Shown here one piece after another: positions 1-10,243 of a stretch of DNA of 18,883 bases. Numbering within the stretch: position 1 is the stretch's first letter; each line of letters opens with the position of its first letter. Under the pieces are notes generated by a model. The model ran no database searches. It was not told the DNA's origin and worked only from the letters and a program-made list of their open reading frames with translations. Source of the DNA: Phycisphaerae bacterium (GTDB lineage: Bacteria; Planctomycetota; Phycisphaerae; Tepidisphaerales; Tepidisphaeraceae); NCBI GenBank assembly GCA_030448225.1, contig JAUJNJ010000011.1, positions 59,230 to 78,112 on the forward strand. Reading direction: 5' to 3'. Position numbers and translations under genes: made by a program.

Positions 1-3000
1 GTGGGACTTCCGGACGGACGTGGCCGGTGCCCAGGACGGCGGCGACTTCGCCAGCCAGTGGCTCGGCAGCACGAACTGGCTGGACGCCGCCGGCAACAAC
101 GTCACTTGGGACAACGCCGCCACCCCGCCGCTCTCGGCCGTGTTCGGCGCGAACAATGGCGTGTACGACAGCTACGCGTTCGATATCAACTTCGGCGCGC
201 CGGTTAACGTCCAGGACATCACGTTCGCCCCGACCGGTCCCTTCACGAACACCGACAACAGCAACTACTACGCCCTGCTCGGCCCAGGCACGCTCAACCT
301 GCACGGCAACATCATCAAGACCTCGCAGGCCCTTGGCCCCGAGATCGTCGCGCCGACCAACCTGACGGCCGGCCAGCACACGATCAGCATGCGCGACTCC
401 GGCGGCGACCGCCCCGAGTTCACGTTCTCCGGCTCGGTCAGCGGCCCCGGCGGCATCATCGTCGACAACCGGGCCTTCGTGCCGGCGACCGGCGGCTGGG
501 CCCCCGAGGCGTGGGGCACGCTCTTCATGCGTGACCAGCTCAGCAACCAGAACACCTACACCGGCGTGACCGACATCAAGTTCGGCCGCGTCGTCATCAG
601 GACCGAGACGGGCTTGGGTTCGACCGCCGGCAACACGGTGATCGGCGAAGCCGGCACCCTCGCGTTCGGTGGTGGCGGCGTCCCGCTCGGCCAGGTCTCC
701 AACGCCGAGCCGCTCCGCATCACCCGCAACACCTACGGTGGCGGCGAGTTCGGCCGGTTCCAAGGCGCCGTCCAAAACAACGACGGCAACAACACGCTCA
801 GCGGCCCCATCACGTTGGCGACCACCGACGGCCGCTTCCAGGTCAACGCCGACTCGCTCACCGTCAGCGGCGTCGTCGGTCAGGACACCAGCACCGGCGT
901 CGCCGCCAGCGTGCTGTCCAAGACGGGCGGCGGGCTCCTGACGCTCACGAACAACAACTCCTACAAGGGCGGCACCACCCTCATCGGTGGCACGCTGGCG
1001 ATCACCAACAGCGGCAACATCGGCGGCCCCGAGACCCCGATCAACTTCGACAACGGCGGCCTCCGCATCCTCGGCAACACGCTGACGAGCTTCGGCACCC
1101 ATGTCGTCGACTACGGCGCGTTCAGCGGGGCAATCGACATCGCGTCGGCGACGAACACGTTCACCATCAATCAGGGCATCACCGGCGGCCACTTCGAGAA
1201 GTACGGCCCCGGCCTGCTGAAGATGGCCCCCGCCAGCACCAACAGCCTCGCCGACCGCTTTCGCGTCAACGGCGGCACGCTCGACACGAACAACGCCACC
1301 ATCGCCACCGGCACCGCCGACGGAAATACCCCCTTCATCGTCGGCGACAACAGCACCGGTACGATGACGATGGCCGGCGGCTCGATCGACTCGTACGACG
1401 AGACTTGGTTCGGCCAGGCCGGCGGCGGCGTCGGCGTCGTTACCCAGACCGGCGGCTCGATCACCAGCCGCAACTGGTTCGTCATCGGCCGCGCGGGCGG
1501 CAACGGCACCTACAACCTGAGCGGCACCGCAAAGGCGATTAAGGTCGGCGGCGGGCAGGTCATCGTCGGAGACAACGCGACCGGCCGCGTCACGATGAAG
1601 GACAACGCCGCCTTCGAGGTGCGGGACGGCGAACTCTGGATCGGCCAGGGCCCGGCCGGCAACGGCACGTTCATCCAAGAGGCTGGTACCGTCACCGTGA
1701 ACAACTGGGTTCCGGTGGGCCGGGACCGCGCGGCCGGTCGGCTCGATATCAGCGGCGGCACGTTCACCAAGAGCGGCGGCGGCGACCTCGAGGTCGACTT
1801 CGCCGCCGGCGGCGACGCGTCGGTCACGGTTTCCAACACCGGCGTCCTCAACGTCACCGGCGGCCGCTTCCGCGTCGGCGTGGCCGGCGGCAGCAACGGC
1901 ATCGTCACCCTGAAGGACGTCGCCGCCACGAACCCCGCTGCGATCAACTCGGGCGTCCGTACCGACATTGGCACCGACGGCGGCAAGGGCACGCTGAACA
2001 TCTCCAGCGGCACGTTCACCAAGTCCGGCGGTGATCACCTCCGCATCGGCGAAGGTGGCGGCTCGGTCGGCGTCGTCAACGTCAGCGGCACGGGTAACCT
2101 TGCCGTCAACAGTGGTGAGATCTGGGTCGGCAACGAGACCGGCACCGGCACGCTCAACATCACCGGCGGCTCGGCCAGCGTGAACAACTGGTTCGCCATC
2201 GGCCGCAACAACGCGACCGGCGTGATGAACCTCAGCGGCGGCTCGTTCACGAAGACCGGCACCGGCAACCACATCGTTGTCGGCACCGGTGACAACTTGG
2301 TAACGGCAAGATCATTCAGACCGGCGGCACGTTCACGAACACCACGTCCGAGACGTGGCTCGGCGAGAACGGCACCGCCCCGTGGGACATGTCGGCCGGC
2401 ACCGCGAACCTTGCAAAACTCGAGGTCGGCAGCACCGGCGGCCGGACCAGCGAGTTACGCCTCAGCGGCGGGGCGAACATGACCGCCGGGGACGTCGTTC
2501 TCTCCGACGGCGGGACCGCCGGCGGGACCGTCAACCTCAACGGCGGCACGCTCACGGCCAACCGCATCATCAAGGGCGGCGGCACCGGCACGCGGACGCT
2601 CAACTTCAACGGCGGACTGCTGCGGGCGAACACCGACGCCGCGAACTTCATCGAGGACCTCGCCATGGCCGCCAACGTCGCGGCTCCCGGTGCGAAGATC
2701 GACACGCAGGCGTTCAACGTGGCCGTTCCGCAGGTGCTTCAGCACGACGCGGCGGTCTCCGGGGCCGACGGCGGTCTCACCAAGACCGGCACCGGCTGCT
2801 CGCCCTCGGCGGCGACAACACCTACACCGGCCCGACGAACGTCAACGCGGGAACGCTGCTGGCGAACAATACGGCCGCGGCTCGGCCACAGGCCCAAGCT
2901 GTGAACGTCGCCGCCGGGGCGCCACGCTCGGCGGCAACGGCAGCGTCGCCGGGCGCGGTGACCGCCAACGGCATCGGTCGCCCCCGGCACCGCCACGACC

Positions 3001-4147
3001 CCCGGCAAGCTCAGTACCGGCGCGCCGACCTTCAGCGGCACGACGTCGGCCCTGCGGGTGAACCTCGGCGGGACCGAGGCGGCGCCGGCCACGACCAGTT
3101 CGCCGCGGCCGGGCGCGGTGACGCTCGGCGGGGCGCTGAACGTCGACCTCGTCAACGGCCACACGCCGCTCACGCCGCCGATCCCGCCGGCGGGGCCGGC
3201 GACGTCTACAAGGTCGTGACCGCCTCGGCCGTCAGCGGGCGCGTTCGCGACCACGTCGGGCCTGGACTACGCTAACGCGGCCGAGACCGGCCGGCTGCTG
3301 CAGTTGAAGGTCAACCTCGGCCGACGCGACGCTGCGGGCGTTCCAGTACGCCGCCGGCGACGTGAACATGGACCAGCAGGTCAGCCCCGACGACATCAAC
3401 CTGATCCTGCGGGCCCGCAAGTACGACGCGGGGCCGTCCAACGCCACCTGGGCCGAGGGCGACGTCGACAACGACCAGGACGTGGACCTGGACGACATCA
3501 ACCTGATCCTCCGCGGCCGACGCTACGACCGCGGCACCTACGGCGAGCCGGCCCCGGCGACCGCCAGCACCCTCGGCGGCGGCGGGCGCGACGTCCTTGA
3601 CCGTCGCGTCGTCGGCCCCGGCGTCTCCGGCGGCCGAGGCGACGACCGGCGGCGGGCAGCCGAACGACGGCCGGCCGACCGTCACGTACGACCCCGGCAC
3701 CGGCGACATCGGCGTCGAGGTCGACGGTTTGTCGATCGACGGCGTGGACCTGCAGAGCCGCCAGCGGCACGTTCATCGACCTGTCGGAGTTCCGCGGAAC
3801 GTGCAGCGCGGCTCTTCGACGGCGCGCGCTGACGGTCGACCGGGCGAACCGCGTGTTCTACTCGCGGTTCAACCAGCCGTTCGCGAACCACAGCCTCGGG
3901 CCGATCGCGTTCGCCGGTCTGAGCGAGCAGTTCCTGCTGTCGGACCTGACGCTGACGTACGAGGCGTTCGACCTGGCGACCGCAACGGCCTGAAAAGGCG
4001 TTCGACGTCCGCGTGTCGCCTGAACCCGCTGGCTCGCCGTTTTCCGGCCTCGCGGCCGCCGCCGGGCTGCTGGGGCGGCGGCTGCAGCAACGGCGGCGAC
4101 AACACGGCGGCCACGGCCTGGAGCCGCGGGCCGCGGCACATCGGTAA
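1..4147 (+). CDS. Secreted beta-solenoid protein with dockerin and PEP-CTERM-like tail (5' truncated, frameshifted)
   Basis: The gene enters from the left edge, reading in frame from base 2 with no start or signal peptide visible. The first ~760 residues are Gly/Thr/Asn/Ser-rich. Two autotransporter-associated (PATR-like) repeats are visible: SKTGGGLLTLTNNNSYKGG at about 913-970 and LTKTGTGLLALGGDNTYTG at about 2776-2832. Between them lie solenoid rungs with recurring NWFVIGR/NNWVPVGR/NNWFAIGR. A VAPGTATTPGKLSTG stretch precedes a type I dockerin at about 3355-3540, whose two calcium loops (GDVNMDQQVSPDDINLIL and GDVDNDQDVDLDDINLIL) are both intact. A PEP-CTERM-like tail follows: SPEPAGSPFSG, a short Ala/Leu segment, then RRLQQRRR, stopping at 4145-4147. 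Frame changes occur near 2295, 2790, 2870-3060, 3190-3350, 3550, 3770 and 3980. An apparent stop at 3991 in another frame would hide the tail. By family, this is probably an extracellular surface protein handled by an exosortase. Its ligand is unknown. Confidence 0.85.
1330..2290 (+). repeat. Tandem beta-solenoid rungs within the dockerin protein
   Basis: This clean reading-frame segment encodes imperfect repeats of roughly 24 residues. Each has a Gly-rich turn, a T/S-x-S-G-G or similar strand, and a second strand ending in W/F-x-I/V-G. Examples are SRNWFVIGRAGGNGTYNLSG, VNNWVPVGRDRAAGRLDISG and VNNWFAIGRNNATGVMNLSG. GTFTKSGG or GSFTKTGT recurs three times. The pattern is typical of right-handed parallel beta-helix surface proteins. 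Repeat identity at DNA level is modest, so this is an old protein repeat and not a recent duplication. Confidence 0.7.
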
Positions 4148-4404
4148 TAGATCGCCCGGCAGGTGCGCCGGACGTCCCCCATTTGACGGTGGATCTCGAG
4201 CGGCTGCCCGGTGCCGGCAAATGGCGTCAGCGTCCTCGCCGGTCGTCGCCCCGCCGGCGGTAGCTGTGCATAAGCCGAGCGGGACGAGACGTCGCGATCG
4301 CCTTCGCGCGAGGTGTAGGTTAGGGCGGGCACCGCGCCAACTGGCGCATCGCGGAGCCCTGATCCCCACCTGCCCGAAGGCGACGAAGCTGGCGCGTGCG
4401 GGCA
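4148..4404. other. Intergenic gap between convergent genes
   Basis: This 257-bp gap lies between the stop of the dockerin protein and the stop of the GH43-type gene on the other strand. No supported gene lies in it; ORFs crossing it are shadows. Its main visible structure is the nested hairpin at 4326-4376. A weaker stem (CCGGC/GCCGG at 4156-4171) follows the dockerin gene stop. Confidence 0.6.
4326..4376. terminator. Candidate bidirectional terminator hairpin
   Basis: CGGGCA at 4326-4331 pairs with TGCCCG at 4371-4376. Inside is a second stem, GCGCC (4334-4338) with GGCGC (4343-4347), around a four-base AACT loop. It sits 28 bases beyond the GH43-type gene stop, between two convergent genes, where a shared terminator would be expected. 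There is no U-tract on either strand, so function is inferred from position and structure only. Confidence 0.35.
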
Positions 4405-6243
4405 TCAGTTCACTTTCACCGGCCGCGCGCCGGCGAGATCCCGGCCTCGTTGAACGCCTCGGATCCGAAGTAGTACGCCCGGTCGCGATCGAGCGAGCCG
4501 CATGTAGTACTCTGCCGCCCTGTACACCATCACACTCGTGTAGAGCTTGTCGGTGGCGACGCCGCTGTAGATCACGTGGTCGGTGGCGTCCGACTGCGCG
4601 CCCATTTCCAGCCACGCGTTCCGCCGCTCCGCGTCCCCGCGCAGGACGACGAAGTTCTGCACCGCTGCCGGCCGGTCCCCCGGACCATTGCCGAAGACGG
4701 CAGCAGCTCGCCAGCCGCGAATTTGCCGGTACGCGCACATCTCCTCCAGCCGGGATGAACCGCGCCTTCGCCGGCGTTTGCAGTTCCACGTAGTCGTGCG
4801 GGACGTCGCTCGCGTTCTGGCTCTTGTCGACGATCGTCTGCCACGCCTTGCCGTCGGCGGAGGCGAGCAGCCGGTACTGGTGGCGGAGGCCGGGCACCTT
4901 GCCCATCAGTTCCAGCGCCCTGGTCGGCATAGTTGACCTGGACGCGCGGACGGTGCTGGCCGCGCCGAGGTCGCTCTCGATCCACTCGCCCGCGTCGCCG
5001 GTCCGGGCGGACCAGCGGGCGGCGCGGAGGTCCTCGTCCACCGCGAGATTCGATGCGAGCGAACCGAGTCGTCGAGGAGACGCGGACCGGCTTGTTGTAG
5101 TTCAGCAGCATCCAGCCGGCGAAGACCGGGCGCGGTGATCGACGGCACCACCGCGCCGGCGGCGGCGCAGGCGGCGGCGGCGGTGGCAGGGGCGCGCGGG
5201 CGGTGGCGGGGCGATCGTTGGGTAGTCGCCGTACGCGGTGTTGCAGTAGAGGACCCCGTCGTCGTCGAACCCGGCGGGCCAGATGCCGATCCGCCGCTCG
5301 AAGTTGTTCTTCACGCCGATCGCGATGGTCGCGCGGCGTGCCACCAATTGCCGCGTACGTCCCTGTATGTCGACCCGTGGCCGCGCCGCGGGCGAAGCCG
5401 CCGGGCTTGAACGAGAACGGGTTGTTGCCTTGGTACGTGAACGGTCTGAGCGGCCGCGTCGCCGACGTAGACGCCGTCGGCGTAGCCGCTGAATTCCGTG
5501 CCGGGCGCGGCGTACTGGAGGTAGTACCGGCCGCGGTGCTTGGTCATCTCGGCCGCCCTCGAGGAACGGGCGGAGGAACGTGTTGTCGTGGCCCTCGCCG
5601 AAGCCGCTCCCACCGTGCACGTCGTCGCGGAGCTTGATCAGGCCGCGCCGCTCGCCGATCGGCCGGAACGTGCGGCGGTCGAGCTCCTGCCCGTACAGCG
5701 GGAACGCGTTGCTCGACCCGTGGTAGACGTAGAGCCGGCCGTCGTCGTCGGCGAAGACGGCGGGGTCCCACGCGGGCGCGCCGGTGGCGGGGACGGCCTC
5801 GGCCCAGTCGTCCACGCGGGGGTCTTGCTCGTCCAGACGGGAAAGTCACGGGCGTAGGTCGAGCCGAGGGGACGTACAGCGAGCGCGTTCATCGTCCAGG
5901 CCTCGCCGCCGCAGAGCTCGTCGGCCACCTTGTGCCACGGCTTGAGGAACTTACGCGGCACGAACGTCCAGCGGAGCATGTCGTCGCTCCACCAGTAGCC
6001 CCACCGGTCCGTGGAGAAGAGGTAATAGTCGCCGCCGAACGGCACGACGACGGGGTCGGCCGTCGTGCGGTGCTTGCCGTGCCGCACGAAGTCGGGGATC
6101 GGGCAGTAGGCGCAATCGATGTTGAGCGGGTTGCAGAACGTCGTTCGCTGCCGGGCCGCTGCCTGGCGGAGTCCGCCGCCCGACCAGGGGCGTGCGGCAG
6201 GACGAACAGGAGCAGCATGGGCGCGGCGGGCGGCGGGCTTCAT
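4405..6243 (-). CDS. Secreted family-43-type glycosyl hydrolase with C-terminal discoidin domain (frameshifted)
   Basis: About 613 residues, read from the ATG at 6241-6243 to the TGA at 4405-4407. A signal peptide core, MLLLFVLPHAPGRA, appears in an adjacent frame at about 6180-6218. The five-bladed beta-propeller hydrolase begins NPLNIDCAYCPIPDF. RTTADPVVV is the likely general-base Asp motif, WDPAVFADDDGR the likely pKa-modulating Asp, and FLRPFLEG followed by MTKHRGRYYLQYAAPGTEF the likely acid region. KNNFERRIGIWPAGFDDDG and VLYCNTAYGDYP close the catalytic part (about 5218-5315). LLNYNKPVRVSS then opens a galactose-binding F5/8C domain (about 4680-5110), with HQYRLLASADGKAWQTIVD and DVPHDYVELQT. 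A short fibronectin-III-like end (IYSGVATDKLYTSVMVY) finishes in PVKVN. At least eight frame changes were needed. Family resemblance is strong, but substrate is not resolvable (arabinan, xylan or galactan are typical for GH43). It probably acts outside the cell. Confidence 0.82.
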
Positions 6244-6404
6244 GAGGCGGAAGTGTACCGCCGCTCGGGGGCATTCGAACCGGTGCGATCGTGACGGATG
6301 ACGAGGAGGGCGCGGCGCTCACTGGGCGTGCCTTGCCGCTCCGGGCGCGGCCCATTGGATCCGCCGGTCCGTTCCGCGCTGAACGCGCCGATGCGCAACG
6401 GACG
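6244..6404. other. Short intergenic spacer upstream of the GH43-type gene
   Basis: This spacer separates the stop of the c-di-GMP gene from the start of the GH43-type gene, both on the minus strand. It contains the hairpin at 6367-6403. No convincing Shine-Dalgarno sequence precedes the GH43-type ATG, and no clear -35/-10 pair was seen. Confidence 0.5.
6367..6403 (-). terminator. Candidate terminator hairpin after the GGDEF/EAL gene
   Basis: GTCCGTT at 6367-6373 pairs perfectly with AACGGAC at 6397-6403. After a two-base bulge the stem continues with GCGC on each side. The structure begins one base past the TAG at 6405-6407. No U-tract follows on the minus strand. The exact placement beside the stop supports a transcript-end role. 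Confidence 0.5.
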
Positions 6405-9400
6405 CTACGTTGGGGAGAGCAGGCAGGGCGTATGCCGACTCATGGCCGGAGGAGCGCGGCCCAAGCGCGTCGCCCTACGCCGCCGCGCCTGGGCCGGCGA
6501 CGGCTGCGCGGCGGCTTGCGACGACGCGATGAACGCGGCCGCGTCGCCCGCGTCGAGCGGCTTGGCGAACAGGTAGCCCTGCCAGTCGCACCCCAATGCC
6601 TGGAGGAACGCGACCTGCTCCGGCTTCTCCAACCCCTCGGCCGACTCTTCATCCCCAGGTTCTGCGCGAGGCTGACGATCGCCTGCACGACGGCGGCGGT
6701 GTCGCGGCGGTCCTGGAGGCCGACGACGAAGCTATGGTCGACCTTCAGCTCGTCGAGCAGGAGCAGCTCAGCGACGAGTACCCGGTGCCGAAGTCGTCCA
6801 TCGACAGCCGCACGCCCGTTCGCTTCACCGCCGCCAGCACCGCGGCGGCGGCGTCGGGGTCGTCCATGATCACGCTCTCGGTGATCTCGTTTCTGACTGA
6901 CGCGGGGTCAGCGCCGGTCTCGCGCAGGACGGCTTCGAGCATCGGGACCGAGTGGCCCGGGTCGCCGAGCTGCCGGGCGCGAGAGGTTCACGCTCATCGC
7001 CAGCCCCGCCGCCGCCGCCGCCGGGCCGCCGCCGCCGCCGCCACGCGGCGAGCTGGCGGCACGCTCCTCGCGTAGCATGTCCATGCCGATCGGGACGATC
7101 AGCCCTGGTGTCCTCGGCGACCGGGATGAACTCGCCCGGCGACACCATCCGCCCGTCGCGCCGCCAGCGGACGAGGGCCTCGAACCCGGACGAGCTCGCG
7201 GGTCTCGGAGCGAGACGATCGGCTGGTAGTTCAGGAGCAGCTCGCCCCGCCTGGAGCCGCGCGCAGGTCGTCTTCCAGCCGCCAGCCGTGCGACGGCGGC
7301 GGCGTGGAGCGTGGAGTCGAAGACCGCGTAGCGGTTCTTGCCGGAGCCCTTGGCCTGGCACATCGCCGCGTCGGCGTTCTGCAGCATGTCCTTCGCCGAG
7401 TCGTACGCGCCAGCACGTCCCGCCGCCGCAGGTGACGACGCCGGGCGCGTCGTCGTCGAGCTCCAACCCGGCCACGTCCGTGGGGCGTCCCACCTCGGCG
7501 AGCACCCGCTCGGCCACGCGGGCGGCGTCGCCGGCGTCGCGCAGGCCGTCGAGCAGCGGACCTTGAACTCGTCCTCGCCGAGCCCGCGACGGCGTGGCGG
7601 CCGGCGGCGGGCAAGCTGCAACGCCGCCGCCGCCGCCGGCCGAGGCGTTGGTCGCGACGCTGTCGGTGTCGCGGAGCCGCGCGCAACCGCTCGGCCACCG
7701 CGACGAGCAGCCGGTCCCCCGCCGCGTGGCCGAGGCTGTCGTTGACGACCTTGAACCGGTCGAGGTCGAGGAACAGCACGGCGAACGCGTAGCTCCGCTC
7801 GCGGCCGGCGCGCGACAGATGCACCGGTCGACGCGGTCGAGGAACAGCACGCGGTTCGGCAGCCCGGTCAGCCCGTCGTGCAGCGACTCGTGCGCGAGCC
7901 GCGCCTCGATCGCCGTCGCGCCAGCCGCGCCGCCCGACGCTCGCCGCGAGACATCAGGATCGACACCTCGACCCGCCCCACGCCCGCCCGCCGCGGCGGT
8001 CCTCAGGGCGCCGATCAGCCCCACCACGCGACGCGTCATCACCGGGATCTACCGGCATCGAGCGCACGCCGGATCGCCGCCAAGGAACCGCCGCTCCGGT
8101 TCTGGCAGGGCGTCAACTGGGCCCAAGATCGGGCGGCCGGCGGCGCGCCACCGCCGGACCGGGCCGTCGAACGGGATGTTCTGCAGGCCCGGGTCGGCGA
8201 TGGAGCGACCGCGCGCCGGGGGGCGTGCCACTCGTGGCTGGCTCGTCAGGGAGCTGCCCGGTGCCGGGCTCGGCGTGGTTCTCGTAGACGTACACGCGGT
8301 CGGCGCCGGTGGGCGCGGCCGACGGCGGCGAGCATGCGGAGCCCATGGCGGCGTCGGGGTCGTCGCACGTGAGGAACTGCCCGGTCGCCCTCGGCCAAGC
8401 GCGGCGACTAGGGCGTCGCGGTAAGCGCAACTGCTGTTCGGCCGCCCGCTGCCTGGTCACGTCCTGCACGCGCCGATCATCCCGGCGCGGCCGGCCGGCG
8501 GCGTCGCGGGTGACGTAGCCGCGGTCGCGGACGGTCATGTACGTGCCGTCGGGCGCGGCGGAAGCGGTACTCGGCGGCCCAGGAACGTGTCGCCCGCGCC
8601 GATCGACGCGCGCAGGCCGTCCAGACCCGCGCGCGATCGTCGGGGTGGATGTTCTCGTCCCGGAAGCGGAGGTCGCACGTGACCTCGCCGGGCTCGTAAC
8701 CGAACGCCCGGCGCTGCCTCGCCCAGACGAGTCGCTCGGTGACGAGGTCGAAGTCGTAGGCGACGTCGCTCGTCGCGCGGTCGGCCATAGTGGTAGCGTT
8801 CTCGCTCCGCCGCACGGCCGCGTCGGCGGCGACGAGCGAGCGGTACGCCCGTGGAGCCGCCGGTTGAGCCGGGCGTTCTCGCGGATCGTCAGCAGTTGGG
8901 CGCAGCAGGACGAGCAGCACGAGCAGCGCGCACCCGACGTAGACGCCGTAGTCGAGGTCGGGCCGCCGGGCCGGGTGGTGGGCGACGTAGGCGATCAGCA
9001 GGCCCGCCGGCAGAAGCAGCGCGCGAGCGTCGGCCGCCATCCCGCGGTGACGGCGTCGCGGGCCGTCCTCCGGAGGCGTCATCGGCGGCGGCGGCGGGAG
9101 CGGCGGCAGCGCCGGCAGGCGCAGCCGCCGAGACGCCGTACCCGAGCAGCAGGTAGCCGACCGGCCGGATCGTGTCGGCGAACGTCTGTTCCGCCCAGGT
9201 GCCGTGAACGTTCTTGAAGGCGAAGACCGTGTCGCCCGCGATCACGAGGGCCAGGCCGACGTGGAGGAACACGAGCCCTCCGCCCGCGCCCGCTCCAGGG
9301 CGCGGCCGCCCGCGAGGATCAGGCAGAACAGCAGGACGAGGTCGCACGCGGGGTAGCCGGCGGCCAGCAGTTTGGCGAGCGGGTCGGGCGTGCTCGACAG

Positions 9401-9930
9401 CAGCAGCGGCCCGACGAGGTGGTACCAGCTGAACGTCGCCAGGGCGGCCACGACGATCACGCTGTCGAGCAGCACGCGGTCCCTGCCGCGCGTCGCGCCG
9501 GCGGGCGGACGCCCGGCAGCAGCAGCACGCCGGCGATCAGGAACGGGTAGACCGAGAGGTAGGCCACATCGGCCAGCGAGGGGAACGGCGAGTCGTGCCG
9601 GACGAGCACGTGGTAGTAGTACACGACCTGCCCGAGCGTGAAGGCGAGCGGCCCGCAGCCGAAGCAGATCCACGCCATCCGCCCGGTGGATGTTGCGGTG
9701 TCGGCGGTGAGGGCGTCTGCGCGGGCTCATTGCCGCGCGCATCGTGGGGAAGCGGCAAGGCCCGCGGGCATGCACCAGATGCCGGCCAGCAGCGTGCCGA
9801 ACGTGCAGCCGGGCAAGCTGACCCACAAGACCACGTGCGGCGGGCCAGCCGTGGCCACCATCCACGCGACGAGCCAGCAGCAGTACGCCGCCAGAAACGC
9901 CCGGTGTCCGTCGCGCAGCACTCGTAGCAT
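6405..9930 (-). CDS. Membrane-bound PAS-GAF-GGDEF(GEDEF)-EAL cyclic-di-GMP protein (frameshifted)
   Basis: About 1175 residues, from ATG 9928-9930 to TAG 6405-6407. The N-terminal part (about 8860-9930) has roughly ten hydrophobic helices, for example [31 protein letters not shown] and [15 protein letters not shown] domain follows ([23 protein letters not shown]-like [11 protein letters not shown] and [12 protein letters not shown], about 8460-8800). A GAF domain follows ([39 protein letters not shown], about 7950-8420). The GGDEF domain starts at [19 protein letters not shown] and contains [16 protein letters not shown], an RDTD I-site and GLGEDEFKV (about 7563-7583). The EAL domain has [41 protein letters not shown] and [10 protein letters not shown], so all main catalytic residues are present. 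By family this predicts c-di-GMP phosphodiesterase activity; the GEDEF variant may be regulatory and not cyclising. The sensor ligands are unknown. Frame changes number about ten, and several fall near GCC/GGC tracts. Confidence 0.88.
7585..7659 (-). other. Low-complexity insertion between I-site and GEDEF motif
   Basis: Within the GGDEF domain, the RDTDSVA segment is normally followed almost directly by R-L-G-G-D-E-F. Here about 67 bases encoding a Gly/Ala/Pro-rich stretch intervene before GLGEDEF. The segment is bounded by two copies of CGCGACG on the plus strand (7585-7591 and 7653-7659), 68 bases apart, and contains a GCC tract at about 7622-7638. The spacing suggests a 23-codon insertion with one base lost in the consensus. 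It could also be a local assembly error. Confidence 0.5.
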
Positions 9931-10020
9931 GGTCCCCGATCGCCCCGGTGGGTCCGGGAAATGGAACGGCCTGTAACGCGCCCCGCGCTACGTGGGTGGG
10001 CCCGCCGCGTGGCAGAACCG

Positions 10021-10065
10021 CGATGCGAGGGCTAAAGCTTCCATCGGACAACCGGTCGCCCGGTT
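10021..10065 (-). ncRNA. Candidate paired-hairpin leader upstream of the GGDEF/EAL gene
   Basis: Read on the minus strand, AACCGG and CCGGTT form a six-base-pair stem capped by GCGA, a GNRA tetraloop (10050-10065). A second stem, CGATG with CATCG, follows at 10021-10046. They lie about 90-135 bases before the ATG at 9930. A GNRA-capped hairpin ahead of a c-di-GMP gene recalls c-di-GMP riboswitches, but the conserved GEMM-I core strings are absent. This is therefore only a candidate structured leader of unknown type. Confidence 0.22.
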
Positions 10066-10243
10066 TCACCTCAAGTTTAAAGTTGTGGATGAGTCGGAAT
10101 GAAGCGAAGGGCGGGACGACCTTCAGGCGTAATGCGGCTCACGTGCCCCCCGCCGCCCGGGCACCTGACGTGCAAGCAGACCGCGATGGCCGGGCCAATA
10201 AGAATGGGGGCGCCGCTCGGGGCGGTTCCGTGGCCCAGACGTT

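Noticed and set aside
3991..3993. TGA as the end of the dockerin protein
   Set aside because: A PEP-CTERM-like tail continues in the adjacent frame to 4147, and frame slips are frequent here.
1..4147. A true type V autotransporter (beta-barrel) for the solenoid protein
   Set aside because: Autotransporter-associated repeats are present, but the C-terminus is a dockerin and PEP-CTERM-like tail and no beta-barrel is visible.
6266..6280. GGTTCGAATGCCCC on the minus strand, resembling a tRNA T-arm
   Set aside because: No acceptor, D or anticodon stems can be built from the flanking 70 bases.
9242..10069. Alternative upstream GTG start (10069) for the GGDEF/EAL gene
   Set aside because: It adds residues without membrane character and would need a frame change to enter the first transmembrane helix, which begins naturally at the ATG at 9930.
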